From Enterocloster bolteae (GTDB lineage Bacteria > Bacillota > Clostridia > Lachnospirales > Lachnospiraceae), in contig NZ_CP022464.2 of assembly GCF_002234575.2 (NCBI RefSeq), forward strand, positions 6,506,177-6,570,176: a stretch of 64,000 bases of DNA, read 5' to 3'. The first letter of the stretch is position 1; each line of letters opens with the position of its first letter. Under the pieces are notes generated by a model, which worked only from the letters and a program-made list of their open reading frames with translations, was not told where the DNA came from and searched no databases. A program made the translations under genes and the position numbers. Shown here piece after piece: positions 18,027 through 26,307 of the stretch.

Positions 18027-19952
18027 TCAAATATATTTTCGTATCAGCCTGGCAATCTCATGTGCGTCCTGCGCCCTCCGCATGGCGCTTATATTACCCT
18101 CGTCCTCCAGCAAATCGAACAGCTGGTAGAGTGCGGGCAAGTGTCTGGTCTTATCCGGTGTGGCCAGCACAACGATAATATCGGCATCCATATATCCGTT
18201 AAAGGACAGTTTTTCAGGAAGCTTAAGAAACGACATGCCCATGCTGTAAACACCGTCATCCACACCTGCATGGGCGATAATCACGCCGTCTGCAATCATG
18301 ATGAACCGTTTATCCGTTTCCACCATATCAATGGCTTTTTCAATATAATTCCTGTTAATAAAACCATTGTCCAGCAGCGGTGCGGATGCCATACGGATTG
18401 CATTCTGCCAGTCGGGCATTTCCCGGGTAATCTGAATCCTCTCGTCCGGCAGCAGGAAGGGCAGACGGCTCTGAAGCTTTACCTCTCCCTCCGAAACCCG
18501 TATGTTATCCAATACCTTTTCCCTGAATGATTTCTTGGCAATATCATTGGCAAAAGGAAACACCACAAACTGTTTTTTATCTGTCTCCAGCCTTACGGTG
18601 GAGAACACTATCTGAAAATCCTTATCATATTCATAAAAATCCCTTAAGGACAGGCACTCTAAAAATTCAATCTCAGGCAGAAGCTCTGACAGAGACACAA
18701 AGAGATACTGCGATACGGTGAGTCCATTGGTACACACCACCACGGCCCTCTCTTTTTCCTGGACCTGAATCAGTTTTCCCTCCTTATGAAGCCATGATGC
18801 AAAGAGAACCGTAATATACACAAGCTCAGGGTCCGGAAAAGTACATGTGAGATACACTTCATAGGGCCTTACGGCCTTTCTCACGATTTCATGAAGATAC
18901 TGGTATTTTGGCAGTATCATGTCCGTGATATCCGGTTCCACATGATATCCATACCAGATCCGGTACACGGCAGGCTTCATGTGCTGATAAAGGATTTCCA
19001 AAAATTCCGCCCTTCCGTCCAGCCGTACACAGCTGATGGACTCAAAACGTTCCAGCATGTGCATGCCCGCGTCCCTGAGCAGCTCCAGATTCCCTATATC
19101 TTCATGGACCCTGTTATGGACCTTTGAAATTTGTATCTGAACTGCAAAATTTACAATCTCATTTTCATCCTTTATCCTGTACTTATCTGCAAAGGCAGCC
19201 ACCACGGAATATTCTTTGGTGGTGGTTACCAGGCGGTACCGGTCCATGGCTTCCACGGTCTTTTCATTTTTAATCCGAATCAGTGTAAAATAAAAAATAT
19301 ACAGAAGCTCCTTCAGACGTTCATCTGTAAATTGAAGCTGAAGCTTATTTTCTATCTCCTCGATATTTGCCCTGAGCTCCTTTACCCCTTCCTTCCTGAT
19401 TCCGTATATACGGTTCAGGTTCTCCTCACCGCCCGGCATGTTCAGAAGCTTTCTGAGGGCATGTGTCAAAAGCTCTCTTTTGTGATATTCACTTCCGTAA
19501 AGGCGGTACCCTTCCTTCCTGTTATATGCCAGCTCCAAACTGAATCTGTTTACCCGTTCCTGTACCTTCTTGAAGTCACTGAGCAGCGTGTTTTTACTGA
19601 TTTGAAGCTCCTCTGTAAAATGATAGGTGGAAAGCTCATCCTCATGGCAGAGCAGCCGTAGCTCAATCCAATATGCCCGCTCCTCGTCCGAATAGGTATA
19701 GGAGGACTTGGTGATTGCTGCTTCTTTGGCGGAATAATGCTCAGCCACCGGACCGGGCACCATAAAGTACCCGGTCTTCAGCCGCTTAATCTCCGGATGG
19801 CCGTTATCCCTAAGATAGTCATTGATTTTGTCAAAGCTATAGCTGAGCTGCTTTCTCGTAAGATGGAACTTTTCCTCCAGCCCCTTGCCTGTAGCTGATG
19901 AATTATCTACAATCTCCTGAAAAATCATATAACTTCTGCTATCCAGATACAC
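18027..19952 (-). CDS. PRD-containing PTS-regulated transcriptional regulator (BglG/MtlR-like)
   Basis: 641 residues with a GTG start after GAGGTGATATC. Domain order: N-terminal HTH modules (about 1-160; SATGKGLEEKFHLTRKQLSYSFDKIN and STYHFTEELQISKNTLLSDFKKV), two PRDs (about 190-400), an EIIB-gat-like domain with the phosphocysteine in VVVCTNGLTVS (about 410-495), and an EIIA-type domain with histidine in GVIIAHAGVDDGVYS (about 510-641). Phosphorylation by HPr and the EII proteins would tie activity to sugar flux. It is encoded inside the operon it probably activates, between EIIC and the aldolase. Confidence 0.88.
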   Translation of the reverse strand: MYLDSRSYMIFQEIVDNSSATGKGLEEKFHLTRKQLSYSFDKINDYLRDNGHPEIKRLKTGYFMVPGPVAEHYSAKEAAITKSSYTYSDEERAYWIELRLLCHEDELSTYHFTEELQISKNTLLSDFKKVQERVNRFSLELAYNRKEGYRLYGSEYHKRELLTHALRKLLNMPGGEENLNRIYGIRKEGVKELRANIEEIENKLQLQFTDERLKELLYIFYFTLIRIKNEKTVEAMDRYRLVTTTKEYSVVAAFADKYRIKDENEIVNFAVQIQISKVHNRVHEDIGNLELLRDAGMHMLERFESISCVRLDGRAEFLEILYQHMKPAVYRIWYGYHVEPDITDMILPKYQYLHEIVRKAVRPYEVYLTCTFPDPELVYITVLFASWLHKEGKLIQVQEKERAVVVCTNGLTVSQYLFVSLSELLPEIEFLECLSLRDFYEYDKDFQIVFSTVRLETDKKQFVVFPFANDIAKKSFREKVLDNIRVSEGEVKLQSRLPFLLPDERIQITREMPDWQNAIRMASAPLLDNGFINRNYIEKAIDMVETDKRFIMIADGVIIAHAGVDDGVYSMGMSFLKLPEKLSFNGYMDADIIVVLATPDKTRHLPALYQLFDLLEDEGNISAMRRAQDAHEIARLIRKYI

Positions 19953-19977
19953 GATATCACCTCGTCAATTCGATTGC

Positions 19978-21357
19978 TTACTGTCCCGCCTTGGCATTCC
20001 CCGCCTCCAGAGCCGCGTCTTCCCTGGCCTCACGCATTAAATCACGGTAATATAAAATAAACCCTGCCAGCCAGACTGCAAATATAATCAAAGGCATGAA
20101 ATTACCCTTTAAAAACATAAACAGATGGGAAATAGAATACGTAAATACAGGACCATTAATCAGGCTGTTGCTGATCAGCTCTCCCGCCTGAAGGTCAATA
20201 CTGCCTGTTGCGATGGCTAACTCTGTCATGAATGGAGCAAAGGCAGTCCCCACCCACAGGAACACCGGAGCGCCGATGACGCAGAGGATAGACATTTGAA
20301 GCAGGTTTCCTCTTGTCACCAGAAACGCCGGCAATGCCAGGGATGCGCTCATAAGACCTGCAAAGGGAAGGATTTCATTGCCCGGCAGCACCATGGAATA
20401 AATCAGCATAAACGGTATGCTCCAAAGGATAGCCAGCCATATCTCATTACAGCCGCCAAGGATAGGCCAGTCCAGACCTACAATCAGAGTCTTTCCTTCA
20501 AACTTTTTATTCATGAAAGCGCTGACCGCCTCAGAAATGGGAGACAAGGCCTGCATGAAATATTTGGCCACCACCGGGAACAGCGTCATGGCAGCTGCAG
20601 CCTTGATTCCTGTGGTAAGAATCTGGGCCAGGGAATACTTTGCCAGAATTCCAAACAGGCAGCCCAATATAAATCCCATCACATGGTTTTCCGCAAAAAT
20701 ACCAACCTTGTCTTTTAACATATCCGTGTCAAATTCCCTGTTAAGTCCCGGAATTTTTCTTAAAACAAGGGCAATCGGGTATAAAATAGCTCCAAAGAAT
20801 AACGTAGCATGGGTCACGGACACACCCGGAATTCCTGTAAGCTTTTCAATTCGGTGCTGATGTGCGTCCGAAGATTTAAGTTCCAGTATAATCTGAACCG
20901 CCGCAATCACAAAGGCCAGAATCACACTATGAGTAATGGATACCACGGCAACTGCCGTAAATATCTTAAGCCATACATTCCATAAATCTGCGTTGATGGT
21001 ATTTGTCTTGTTGAGAAGTATCATCACTACATTGACTGCTATCAAAAGCGGAAACATGAGAAATGCATAGGGCCATGCCCATGATATGGTAGCCATGGTG
21101 CTCCATCCGCCGTCAACAATGGGCAGCGAGATTCCCGTAGAGGTCATGATGGCCTGGGCGGCCGGGGTTATGCTGTCCTTCATAAAGGATATGAGAAGAT
21201 TCATGCCCGTAAATGCCACGCCAAGTGTGATGCCGGATGAAATCGCGTCCTTTATCTTCATCCCCACCATTATACTGCCGACAATCATTATAATCGGTAC
21301 AAATATGGGAGCCCCTAATCCCAAAAAGAAATTAACAACATTTGTTAATACCTGCAT
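19978..21357 (-). CDS. PTS galactitol-family transporter subunit IIC
   Basis: 459-residue membrane permease with about ten to twelve hydrophobic segments. GAPIFVPIIMIVGSIMVGMKIKDAISSGITLGVAFTGMN at the N-terminus and the GLDWPILGGCNEIW region are characteristic of the GatC/SgcC group. It moves a sugar or polyol across the membrane for phosphorylation by EIIA and EIIB, encoded just upstream (22-base gap). AGGAGGGG precedes the ATG. The substrate is uncertain; the neighbouring aldolase and C4-acid kinase suggest an acid-sugar or polyol substrate. Confidence 0.9.
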   Translation of the reverse strand: MQVLTNVVNFFLGLGAPIFVPIIMIVGSIMVGMKIKDAISSGITLGVAFTGMNLLISFMKDSITPAAQAIMTSTGISLPIVDGGWSTMATISWAWPYAFLMFPLLIAVNVVMILLNKTNTINADLWNVWLKIFTAVAVVSITHSVILAFVIAAVQIILELKSSDAHQHRIEKLTGIPGVSVTHATLFFGAILYPIALVLRKIPGLNREFDTDMLKDKVGIFAENHVMGFILGCLFGILAKYSLAQILTTGIKAAAAMTLFPVVAKYFMQALSPISEAVSAFMNKKFEGKTLIVGLDWPILGGCNEIWLAILWSIPFMLIYSMVLPGNEILPFAGLMSASLALPAFLVTRGNLLQMSILCVIGAPVFLWVGTAFAPFMTELAIATGSIDLQAGELISNSLINGPVFTYSISHLFMFLKGNFMPLIIFAVWLAGFILYYRDLMREAREDAALEAGNAKAGQ

Positions 21358-21378
21358 ACTTTCCCCTCCTTCTCCCTA

Positions 21379-21660
21379 TCAGCTTTTGTTGACCGCATCA
21401 ATGAGCTTTTTCAGTTCATCTTCCTGCCTGACCCCTGTCAGGAACGCGATTCCGTTGATAACAGGTACCGGATATTCCTTTACCGTCTTTGTGATGGTTA
21501 TATAAGCCACACAGTCTTTTATATCCCTGTCCAGGGACTTGATATTAACCGCGTCCACCACCGCGTCCACCTTTCTCTCTTTAAGCAGACGGTTTACCTT
21601 ACTGGCAACAGCCTGTGACGTGGCAACTCCATTTGCACATGCAACTATAATTCTCTTCAT
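21379..21660 (-). CDS. PTS galactitol-family subunit IIB
   Basis: 93-residue cytoplasmic phosphocarrier. The phosphorylated cysteine is in the N-terminal loop IIVACANGVATSQAVA (about Cys8), the P-loop-like motif of lactose/galactitol-type IIB proteins. It accepts phosphate from the IIA encoded immediately upstream (4-base gap) and passes it to the sugar bound by IIC. Length is standard. Confidence 0.92.
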   Translation of the reverse strand: MKRIIVACANGVATSQAVASKVNRLLKERKVDAVVDAVNIKSLDRDIKDCVAYITITKTVKEYPVPVINGIAFLTGVRQEDELKKLIDAVNKS

Positions 21661-21664
21661 ATGT

Positions 21665-22141
21665 TCACCCTATACCTTCCATTGATAATACCAGATTAAA
21701 ATATGCTTCTATATTAGCAGCCTGCCTCAGCCTTTCCATAAAATCAGGTCTCTGGCAATTGTTTACCAGTATCTGAAGCAGTTCCACATGGGCATCCCCC
21801 ACCGCCTCCTGCTTAAAACCAAGCAGAAATACAAACCGCACCATATGGACTACCTCGTTGGCAGCCATCTCCCTCCATGGAATCGGTTCCTTCAGGCGGA
21901 TACAGGCAATAAATGCATTCTTAATGCATTCCGGGTCTGTATGGGGTATAGCCACTGCATATGGCTCTATGGGAAGGGCCGTGGGATATTCCTTCTCTCT
22001 TTCCTTTATGCTTTCAAGAAAATCCCCTGTCACATATCCCAATTCCATAAGCCGCCCGGACATTACTTCAAATAATTCGTCTGTGTTTCTCACATCCAAA
22101 TCCAGCTGAATCAGGTCCTTGTATACAATATCTCCCGTCAT
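21665..22141 (-). CDS. PTS subunit IIA (fructose/mannitol EIIA type)
   Basis: 158 residues from MTGDIVYKDL; GAGGAG lies 9 bases upstream, whereas the frame reaching 22291 runs through the promoter. The active-site histidine is in YAVAIPHTDPECI, within the usual EIIA-2 context preceded by KEREKEYPTALP; FLLGFKQEAVGDAHVELLQIL is the conserved later segment. First gene of the seven-gene operon. A consensus promoter lies 70-95 bases upstream. Confidence 0.9.
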   Translation of the reverse strand: MTGDIVYKDLIQLDLDVRNTDELFEVMSGRLMELGYVTGDFLESIKEREKEYPTALPIEPYAVAIPHTDPECIKNAFIACIRLKEPIPWREMAANEVVHMVRFVFLLGFKQEAVGDAHVELLQILVNNCQRPDFMERLRQAANIEAYFNLVLSMEGIG

Positions 22142-22208
22142 GATTTGGTACTCCTCATTAATTAATATTAAAGTTACACGCGCGCTCATGTATCTTCTCC
22201 ATACCTGC

Positions 22209-22237
22209 ATTATAAAGGCCGGACATGTGTATTTCAA
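22209..22237 (-). promoter_or_regulatory. Promoter of the PTS / acid-sugar operon
   Basis: On the - strand TTGAAA (22237-22232), a 17-base spacer and TATAAT (22214-22209), 68 bases before the EIIA start codon. Confidence 0.7.
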
Positions 22238-22285
22238 TTCAAATAGGGCCCATATTTTGTGCAATATGATGCTCATTCCTGTGAT

Positions 22286-22312
22286 GCGCAATTATTTTAT
22301 ACATAATTGTGC
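22286..22312. promoter_or_regulatory. Inverted repeat upstream of the PTS promoter
   Basis: gcgcaattat and ataattgtgc (10-bp arms, one G-U-type mismatch) flank a 7-base centre, about 50 bases upstream of the -35. The position fits an activator site such as that of the PRD regulator in the operon, or a site for the neighbouring GntR protein. Assignment is inference. Confidence 0.4.
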
Positions 22313-22407
22313 CTTATTTTCCCTGTTTCACCCGGATACCATGTCACTATTCACAACAACATGGTTTACCAAATCACAGGGCAGAATACACCTTCTTATT
22401 GTTCCAC

Positions 22408-22452
22408 AAAAAAATCCTGATGACAGGTACTTCTCAAACCGTCATCAGGATT
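22408..22452 (-). terminator. Terminator of the gntR gene
   Basis: 12-bp stem aatcctgatgac / gtcatcaggatt around a 16-base loop, followed on the - strand by a run of T. It lies about 50 bases beyond the gntR stop and isolates the PTS operon. Confidence 0.8.
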
Positions 22453-22499
22453 CTCCCTCTCTTCTGTTTTCTGCGGCTGTCCAATCTTCTCTCCCAGCC

Positions 22500-23198
22500 T
22501 CACACCCAGCCATCAATCACATCAATTGAAAACTTAAAATGGTCTTCCGGCATACCCTGCTCCTTCAGCCGCCGTCTGATTGTCTTCATATAATGGTTTG
22601 ATATGGCCCTGCATATTTCCTCCGTATTTCCGGTGCGGCACACGTCCACCAGTTCCTTGTGGATGGGGTACTGGCGTTCTATCATGGCCCGGCTGTCAGG
22701 GTTGCCCGCATAATAATTGATGGCATTTCCATAGTTTAAGTCCGTCCATCCCTTAATCAGCCGCGGTAAGCCGGTGGAACGTATGATGGCCTCATGAAGC
22801 ATGTTATCACAGGCAATGGATTTGTTATAATCCGTTTCCTTTAAGTCCTTCATGGATTCCAATGCAGCATCCATCTCGGCAAAGGCAGTCTCTGAAAACA
22901 CTCCCCTGCACAGCTTTACTGCCAAAATCTCATAGGTGGCCCTCAGCAGATAAATCTCGTAAATGTCCTCCAGGGTGATATTTTTCACCGAACACCCCAC
23001 ATTTCTCACATATTCCACCAGGCCTTCCTGTTCCAGCTGTCTTAAAGCCTCCCGGATCGGCCCGCGGCTCACCCCAAGTTCGTCCGAAATATCCTGTTCA
23101 ATAATTCTCATTCCCGGCGCCAGCTCGTGGTTGAATATTTTCATACGAATGACGTCCACCACATTTTCACGCAGTGTCTGATACGTTAATTTTCCCAT
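22500..23198 (-). CDS. GntR-family regulator, FadR (FCD) subgroup
   Basis: 232 residues. N-terminal winged helix at about 5-70 (LRENVVDVIRMKIFNHELAPGMRIIEQDISDELGVSRGPIREALRQLEQEGLVEYV), then an all-helical FCD ligand domain with a metal-type histidine pattern (DNMLHEAIIRS, and HYMKTIRRR near the end). Such proteins usually repress catabolic or transport genes and are released by an organic acid. It lies 170 bases downstream of the DUF819 transporter gene, whose leader holds a TTGTTGACAA site matching the TTGT-N2-ACAA form of this subgroup, so it probably represses that transporter. Start supported by AAAGGAATTGC. Confidence 0.9.
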   Translation of the reverse strand: MGKLTYQTLRENVVDVIRMKIFNHELAPGMRIIEQDISDELGVSRGPIREALRQLEQEGLVEYVRNVGCSVKNITLEDIYEIYLLRATYEILAVKLCRGVFSETAFAEMDAALESMKDLKETDYNKSIACDNMLHEAIIRSTGLPRLIKGWTDLNYGNAINYYAGNPDSRAMIERQYPIHKELVDVCRTGNTEEICRAISNHYMKTIRRRLKEQGMPEDHFKFSIDVIDGWV

Positions 23199-23300
23199 AA
23201 AAGCAATTCCTTTTCATAATCCCACAACAATTCCAGTGTATTCTGTCACAAAATAATAGTATCATAAGAAAATCCCACGGTAAACATATTGTCTGAAAAA

Positions 23301-23342
23301 ATGGCAAAACTCCGGCACCTTGGATCACAAGCGCCGGAGTTT
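23301..23342 (-). terminator. Terminator of the DUF819 transporter gene
   Basis: Perfect 10-bp stem aaactccggc (23307-23316) / gccggagttt (23333-23342), followed on the - strand by TGCCATTTTTT. It separates the transporter from gntR. Confidence 0.75.
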
Positions 23343-23369
23343 GTCTGAGGCTTTCGCCTTTCATCATGT

Positions 23370-24533
23370 TTACAGGCCGCATATACCCTTGATGACATAG
23401 GATACAAAGATGCCCACATAGTTTCCGCAGGCTCCGGCTATTACACCCATGATTAAGCCGACGTTAATCAGGGATTTCCAGTCTGCGCCCGCCGCGGTCA
23501 GGGATGAGGTTGGCCCGTCTACAATACATCCCACCATGGACAGGATTACATATTCATACTTAATCTTAAATATGCGGCAGATAATAAGGTGCAGTACGAT
23601 ACATCCAATCAGCATAAACAGTACATACAGTGTCATCATTAGCGCGGAACCGATAAACTGCTGTAAATCCACAGCAAATCCAATGGTTGCAAGGAAGGTC
23701 AGGGAAATAAACAGACCCAGGTCAAGATTTCCGCGCAGCTTCTGGACAGGCTTTAACTGTGCCAGGCCAATGGATACCGTGGTAAGAATCAGCAGCCTTC
23801 CCGCTTTCCAGAAGGTATCCGGAAAAATGGACTGTGCAATCACTGTACATACAAAGGAAACACCGAAACCAATGGTCAAAAGCCATGCAATATCCCGGAT
23901 AGACCATCTCTTATCGGACATCAGAGGCTCGTCCTCTCCGTCGTCCAGCTCCTCTTTTGTAAACTGGTAAGGCCACAGCTTGTTCCAGCGTTTGGACGCC
24001 TTTAAGATAGCCGGAGCCGCAAACAGAAATACCATTAAGGGGGTGGACACCACGTAGTCAGCTGCATTGGCGGCCGCAAGGGTTTCCCTTGAACAGTCCA
24101 GACCGGTTGCAATCGCTGTCAGGTTAGGTGTTCCGCCTGTGTAGGTGCCTACAAACATGCCGGCGCACTTCCAGCCCTCGGTAATCCTTGGAGCAAAGAA
24201 TAATCCCAGTATGATGGCAATAAAACATACGGAAAAAATAGCAGATACCAAAGCAATAATCGGCTCCCTGTTCAGCTTCTTCAGCTCACGCATATTCATG
24301 CTGAGCAGGCAGATAGATATGGCGGGCGTCACGCAGTATGTAGACAACGCACTGTAAAAATCATGTGAAATCGGCACCACATGGGTGTTAGAAAGAATAA
24401 TTCCCAATACCACTACTGTCAAAACCGGCCCCAGTGACTTAAATGCTTTGAATCTCTGTAACCAAAGCGCAAATGCTACCATGATTAAAATCACGAATAT
24501 CAGGCCTTCGGTACGTGTAATAAGTGCTTCCAT
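23370..24533 (-). CDS. DUF819 family membrane protein, putative transporter
   Basis: 387 residues from MEALITRTEG, with GAGG 8 bases before the ATG; a longer frame to 24740 crosses the promoter. About ten to twelve hydrophobic helices. FVGTYTGGTPNLTAIATGLD in the first half and SMVGCIVDGPTSSLTAAGADWKSLINVGLIMGVIAGACGNYVG near the C-terminus look like paired re-entrant signature loops of the DUF819 (YjcL-like) family. No substrate is established for this family; the fold suggests a carboxylate or related anion. The adjacent FCD-type GntR regulator supports an organic-acid substrate. Confidence 0.8.
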   Translation of the reverse strand: MEALITRTEGLIFVILIMVAFALWLQRFKAFKSLGPVLTVVVLGIILSNTHVVPISHDFYSALSTYCVTPAISICLLSMNMRELKKLNREPIIALVSAIFSVCFIAIILGLFFAPRITEGWKCAGMFVGTYTGGTPNLTAIATGLDCSRETLAAANAADYVVSTPLMVFLFAAPAILKASKRWNKLWPYQFTKEELDDGEDEPLMSDKRWSIRDIAWLLTIGFGVSFVCTVIAQSIFPDTFWKAGRLLILTTVSIGLAQLKPVQKLRGNLDLGLFISLTFLATIGFAVDLQQFIGSALMMTLYVLFMLIGCIVLHLIICRIFKIKYEYVILSMVGCIVDGPTSSLTAAGADWKSLINVGLIMGVIAGACGNYVGIFVSYVIKGICGL

Positions 24534-24566
24534 CTTTTTTTCCTCTTCACCTTTCATATATTGATG

Positions 24567-24615
24567 ATTGTAAATTGTAGATTGTGGATTGTCAACAATC
24601 CGTATTAGCATTATA
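24567..24615 (-). promoter_or_regulatory. Promoter -10 and operator repeats of the DUF819 gene
   Basis: A TATAAT -10 lies at 24615-24610 on the - strand. Just downstream is the palindrome ATTGTTGACAAT (24588-24599), which overlaps a run of four 7-bp direct repeats of the form ATTGTNN (24567-24594). The palindrome fits the FCD-GntR pattern, and its location at or just after the transcription start fits repression by the adjacent gntR product. The -35 is not clear. Confidence 0.55.
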
Positions 24616-24762
24616 TTAACACAAGTTTTAAAAATATTCAATATACAAAAGTAAAAACTATGTTTTTTATGCATTATTTCCAGTTTCTGTTGATTTTCAA
24701 GATAAACCAGACCTGACCTGTCTCTTTCCCATACCCACATTCCAAAAAAAGTAAAAAAATCC

Positions 24763-26222
24763 GGTTCTATACTGAATGTTGGGGTGTGCTGAAAAGCACA
24801 CTTCCAACATTCTTTTCGTTGTAATAAAATACATCTATAAGAAGCCTCCTAAACGCATTATCCCAACCAAAGTTTAATGTTACGGAGGTGACCCCTTATA
24901 GATGTACCCTAATTATACCAAGGCTTTCCTTAACTTGGAAGGTGTTTTTATTAAAAAAGTGGTTCAGGCAGACTCTTTCATTAAAATTTTCATCCAGTCC
25001 CAACCGGTAGAACAGACTTGTCCCTGCTGTGGGGCTAAAACAAAACGGATTCATGATTACCGTTTACAAGAAGTCCAGGACATTCCCTTACTGGGAAAAC
25101 AAGTAATCCTGCTCCTTCGCAAACGCCGCTACCTCTGCCCATACTGCCGCAAACGGTTCACGGAATCCTATTCGTTCCTCCCCAGCTACCACCGCAGGAC
25201 CCGCAGACTGGCATTTTACATTGTCTCCCTGCTCCGGCAGACCTTTTCCTTAAAACAGATTGCAGAGCTTACCGGTGTTTCCGTCCAGACGGTCTGCCGC
25301 CTTCTGGACACGATTTGCTATCCTCCGCCTGACCAGCTTCCACAAGCGCTTTCCATTGACGAATTCAAAGGCAATGCTTCTACCGGTAAATATCAGTGCA
25401 TTCTGGTTGATCCGAAAAAGCGCCGGATCCTCGACATTCTCCCGGATCGGACCCAGAGCCATCTGGCTGATTATTGGCGGAACATTCCCAGGAAAGAACG
25501 CCTGAAGGTAAAGTTCTTCGTCTGCGATATGTGGCGCCCCTACACCGAACTTGCACAGACCTTCTTTCCAAACGCTACAATCATCGTGGATAAATATCAT
25601 TTCATCCGGCAGATGACATGGGCGATTGAAAATGTACGCAAACGGCTGCAGCGCTCCATGCCGGTTTCTCTGCGTAAGTATTATAAACGCAGCCGGAAAC
25701 TCATTCTGACCCGCTATAAAAAGCTGAAAGATGAGAACAAACAGGCCTGTGATTTAATGCTTCACTATAGCGAGGATCTGCGTCTGGCACACCGCATGAA
25801 AGAGTGGTTTTATGATATCTGCCAGATGGAAGCGTATCGTCAGCAGCAGAGGGAATTTGATGACTGGATTGCGAATGCACAGAGCTGTGGGATCAAGGAA
25901 TTTGAGGCCTGTGCTAAGACCTACAGGGCCTGGCGAAAAGAAATTCTGAATGCCTTTAAATACGGGTTGACAAATGGTCCCACAGAAGGATTTAACAACA
26001 AGATAAAGGTATTAAAACGGAGCAGCTACGGAATCCGGAATTTCAAACGGTTCCGAACCCGGATACTTCACTGTACATCATAGGATAAAAAGGTCGGTAA
26101 TGCGGAGGCTTATTTGGCATGCCCAAAATCAGTAAAACCTGGAACTAAACATAAAAAGGGCCCTTTTCATAGAATTGGGGCGGGATTTTAACAAATCCCA
26201 CCCCAACTATTGACAAAGAGCC
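24763..26222 (+). mobile_element. ISL3-family insertion sequence, copy 1 (1460 bp)
   Basis: Ends were set by comparing the two copies in the window and by the flanking duplication. The terminal inverted repeats are imperfect: the left end begins ggttctatactg and the right end reads inward as ggctctttgtca; both then reach the shared gttggggtg. One transposase gene fills the element. The left end holds a long hairpin followed by TTTT (24774-24816), and the right end a hairpin ggggcgggattt / aaatcccacccc (26177-26204). It lies between the DUF819 transporter gene and gdhA. Confidence 0.92.
24902..26083 (+). CDS. ISL3-family transposase
   Basis: 393 residues. An N-terminal zinc-ribbon-like region carries CPCCGAKTKRIHDYR and, further on, RYLCPYCRKRF; a helix-turn-helix follows (FSLKQIAELTGVSVQTVCRLLD). 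The DDE nuclease core has its first aspartate in SIDEFKG, the second in IIVDKYHFIR and the glutamate in GPTEGFNNKIKVLKR. The protein differs from copy 2 at one visible residue (ESY instead of EPY near residue 89). GGAGGTGA lies about 10 bases before the ATG. Reading frame intact, so probably active. Confidence 0.93.
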   Translation: MYPNYTKAFLNLEGVFIKKVVQADSFIKIFIQSQPVEQTCPCCGAKTKRIHDYRLQEVQDIPLLGKQVILLLRKRRYLCPYCRKRFTESYSFLPSYHRRTRRLAFYIVSLLRQTFSLKQIAELTGVSVQTVCRLLDTICYPPPDQLPQALSIDEFKGNASTGKYQCILVDPKKRRILDILPDRTQSHLADYWRNIPRKERLKVKFFVCDMWRPYTELAQTFFPNATIIVDKYHFIRQMTWAIENVRKRLQRSMPVSLRKYYKRSRKLILTRYKKLKDENKQACDLMLHYSEDLRLAHRMKEWFYDICQMEAYRQQQREFDDWIANAQSCGIKEFEACAKTYRAWRKEILNAFKYGLTNGPTEGFNNKIKVLKRSSYGIRNFKRFRTRILHCTS

Positions 26223-26263
26223 AAAAATCCCGCAGACAAGCCAATATGGCCTGACTGCGGGAT
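26223..26263 (-). terminator. gdhA terminator, adjoining IS copy 1
   Basis: The stem atcccgcag / ctgcgggat with an inner GCC-AATAT-GGC is followed on the - strand by TTTTT. That U-run is part of the 8-bp duplication of the IS, so insertion regenerated it and the terminator appears functional. Confidence 0.8.
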
Positions 26264-26307
26264 CCAATCCGCACATTATATATTCCGTCTGCGCGATACA
26301 GTGCAGA

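Larger units (their letters stand above)
24755..26230. repeat. 8-bp target-site duplication around IS copy 1
   Basis: AAAAATCC occurs immediately before the element (24755-24762) and immediately after it (26223-26230). ISL3-family elements make 8-bp duplications, so this defines the element ends and shows an intact, single insertion. Confidence 0.9.
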
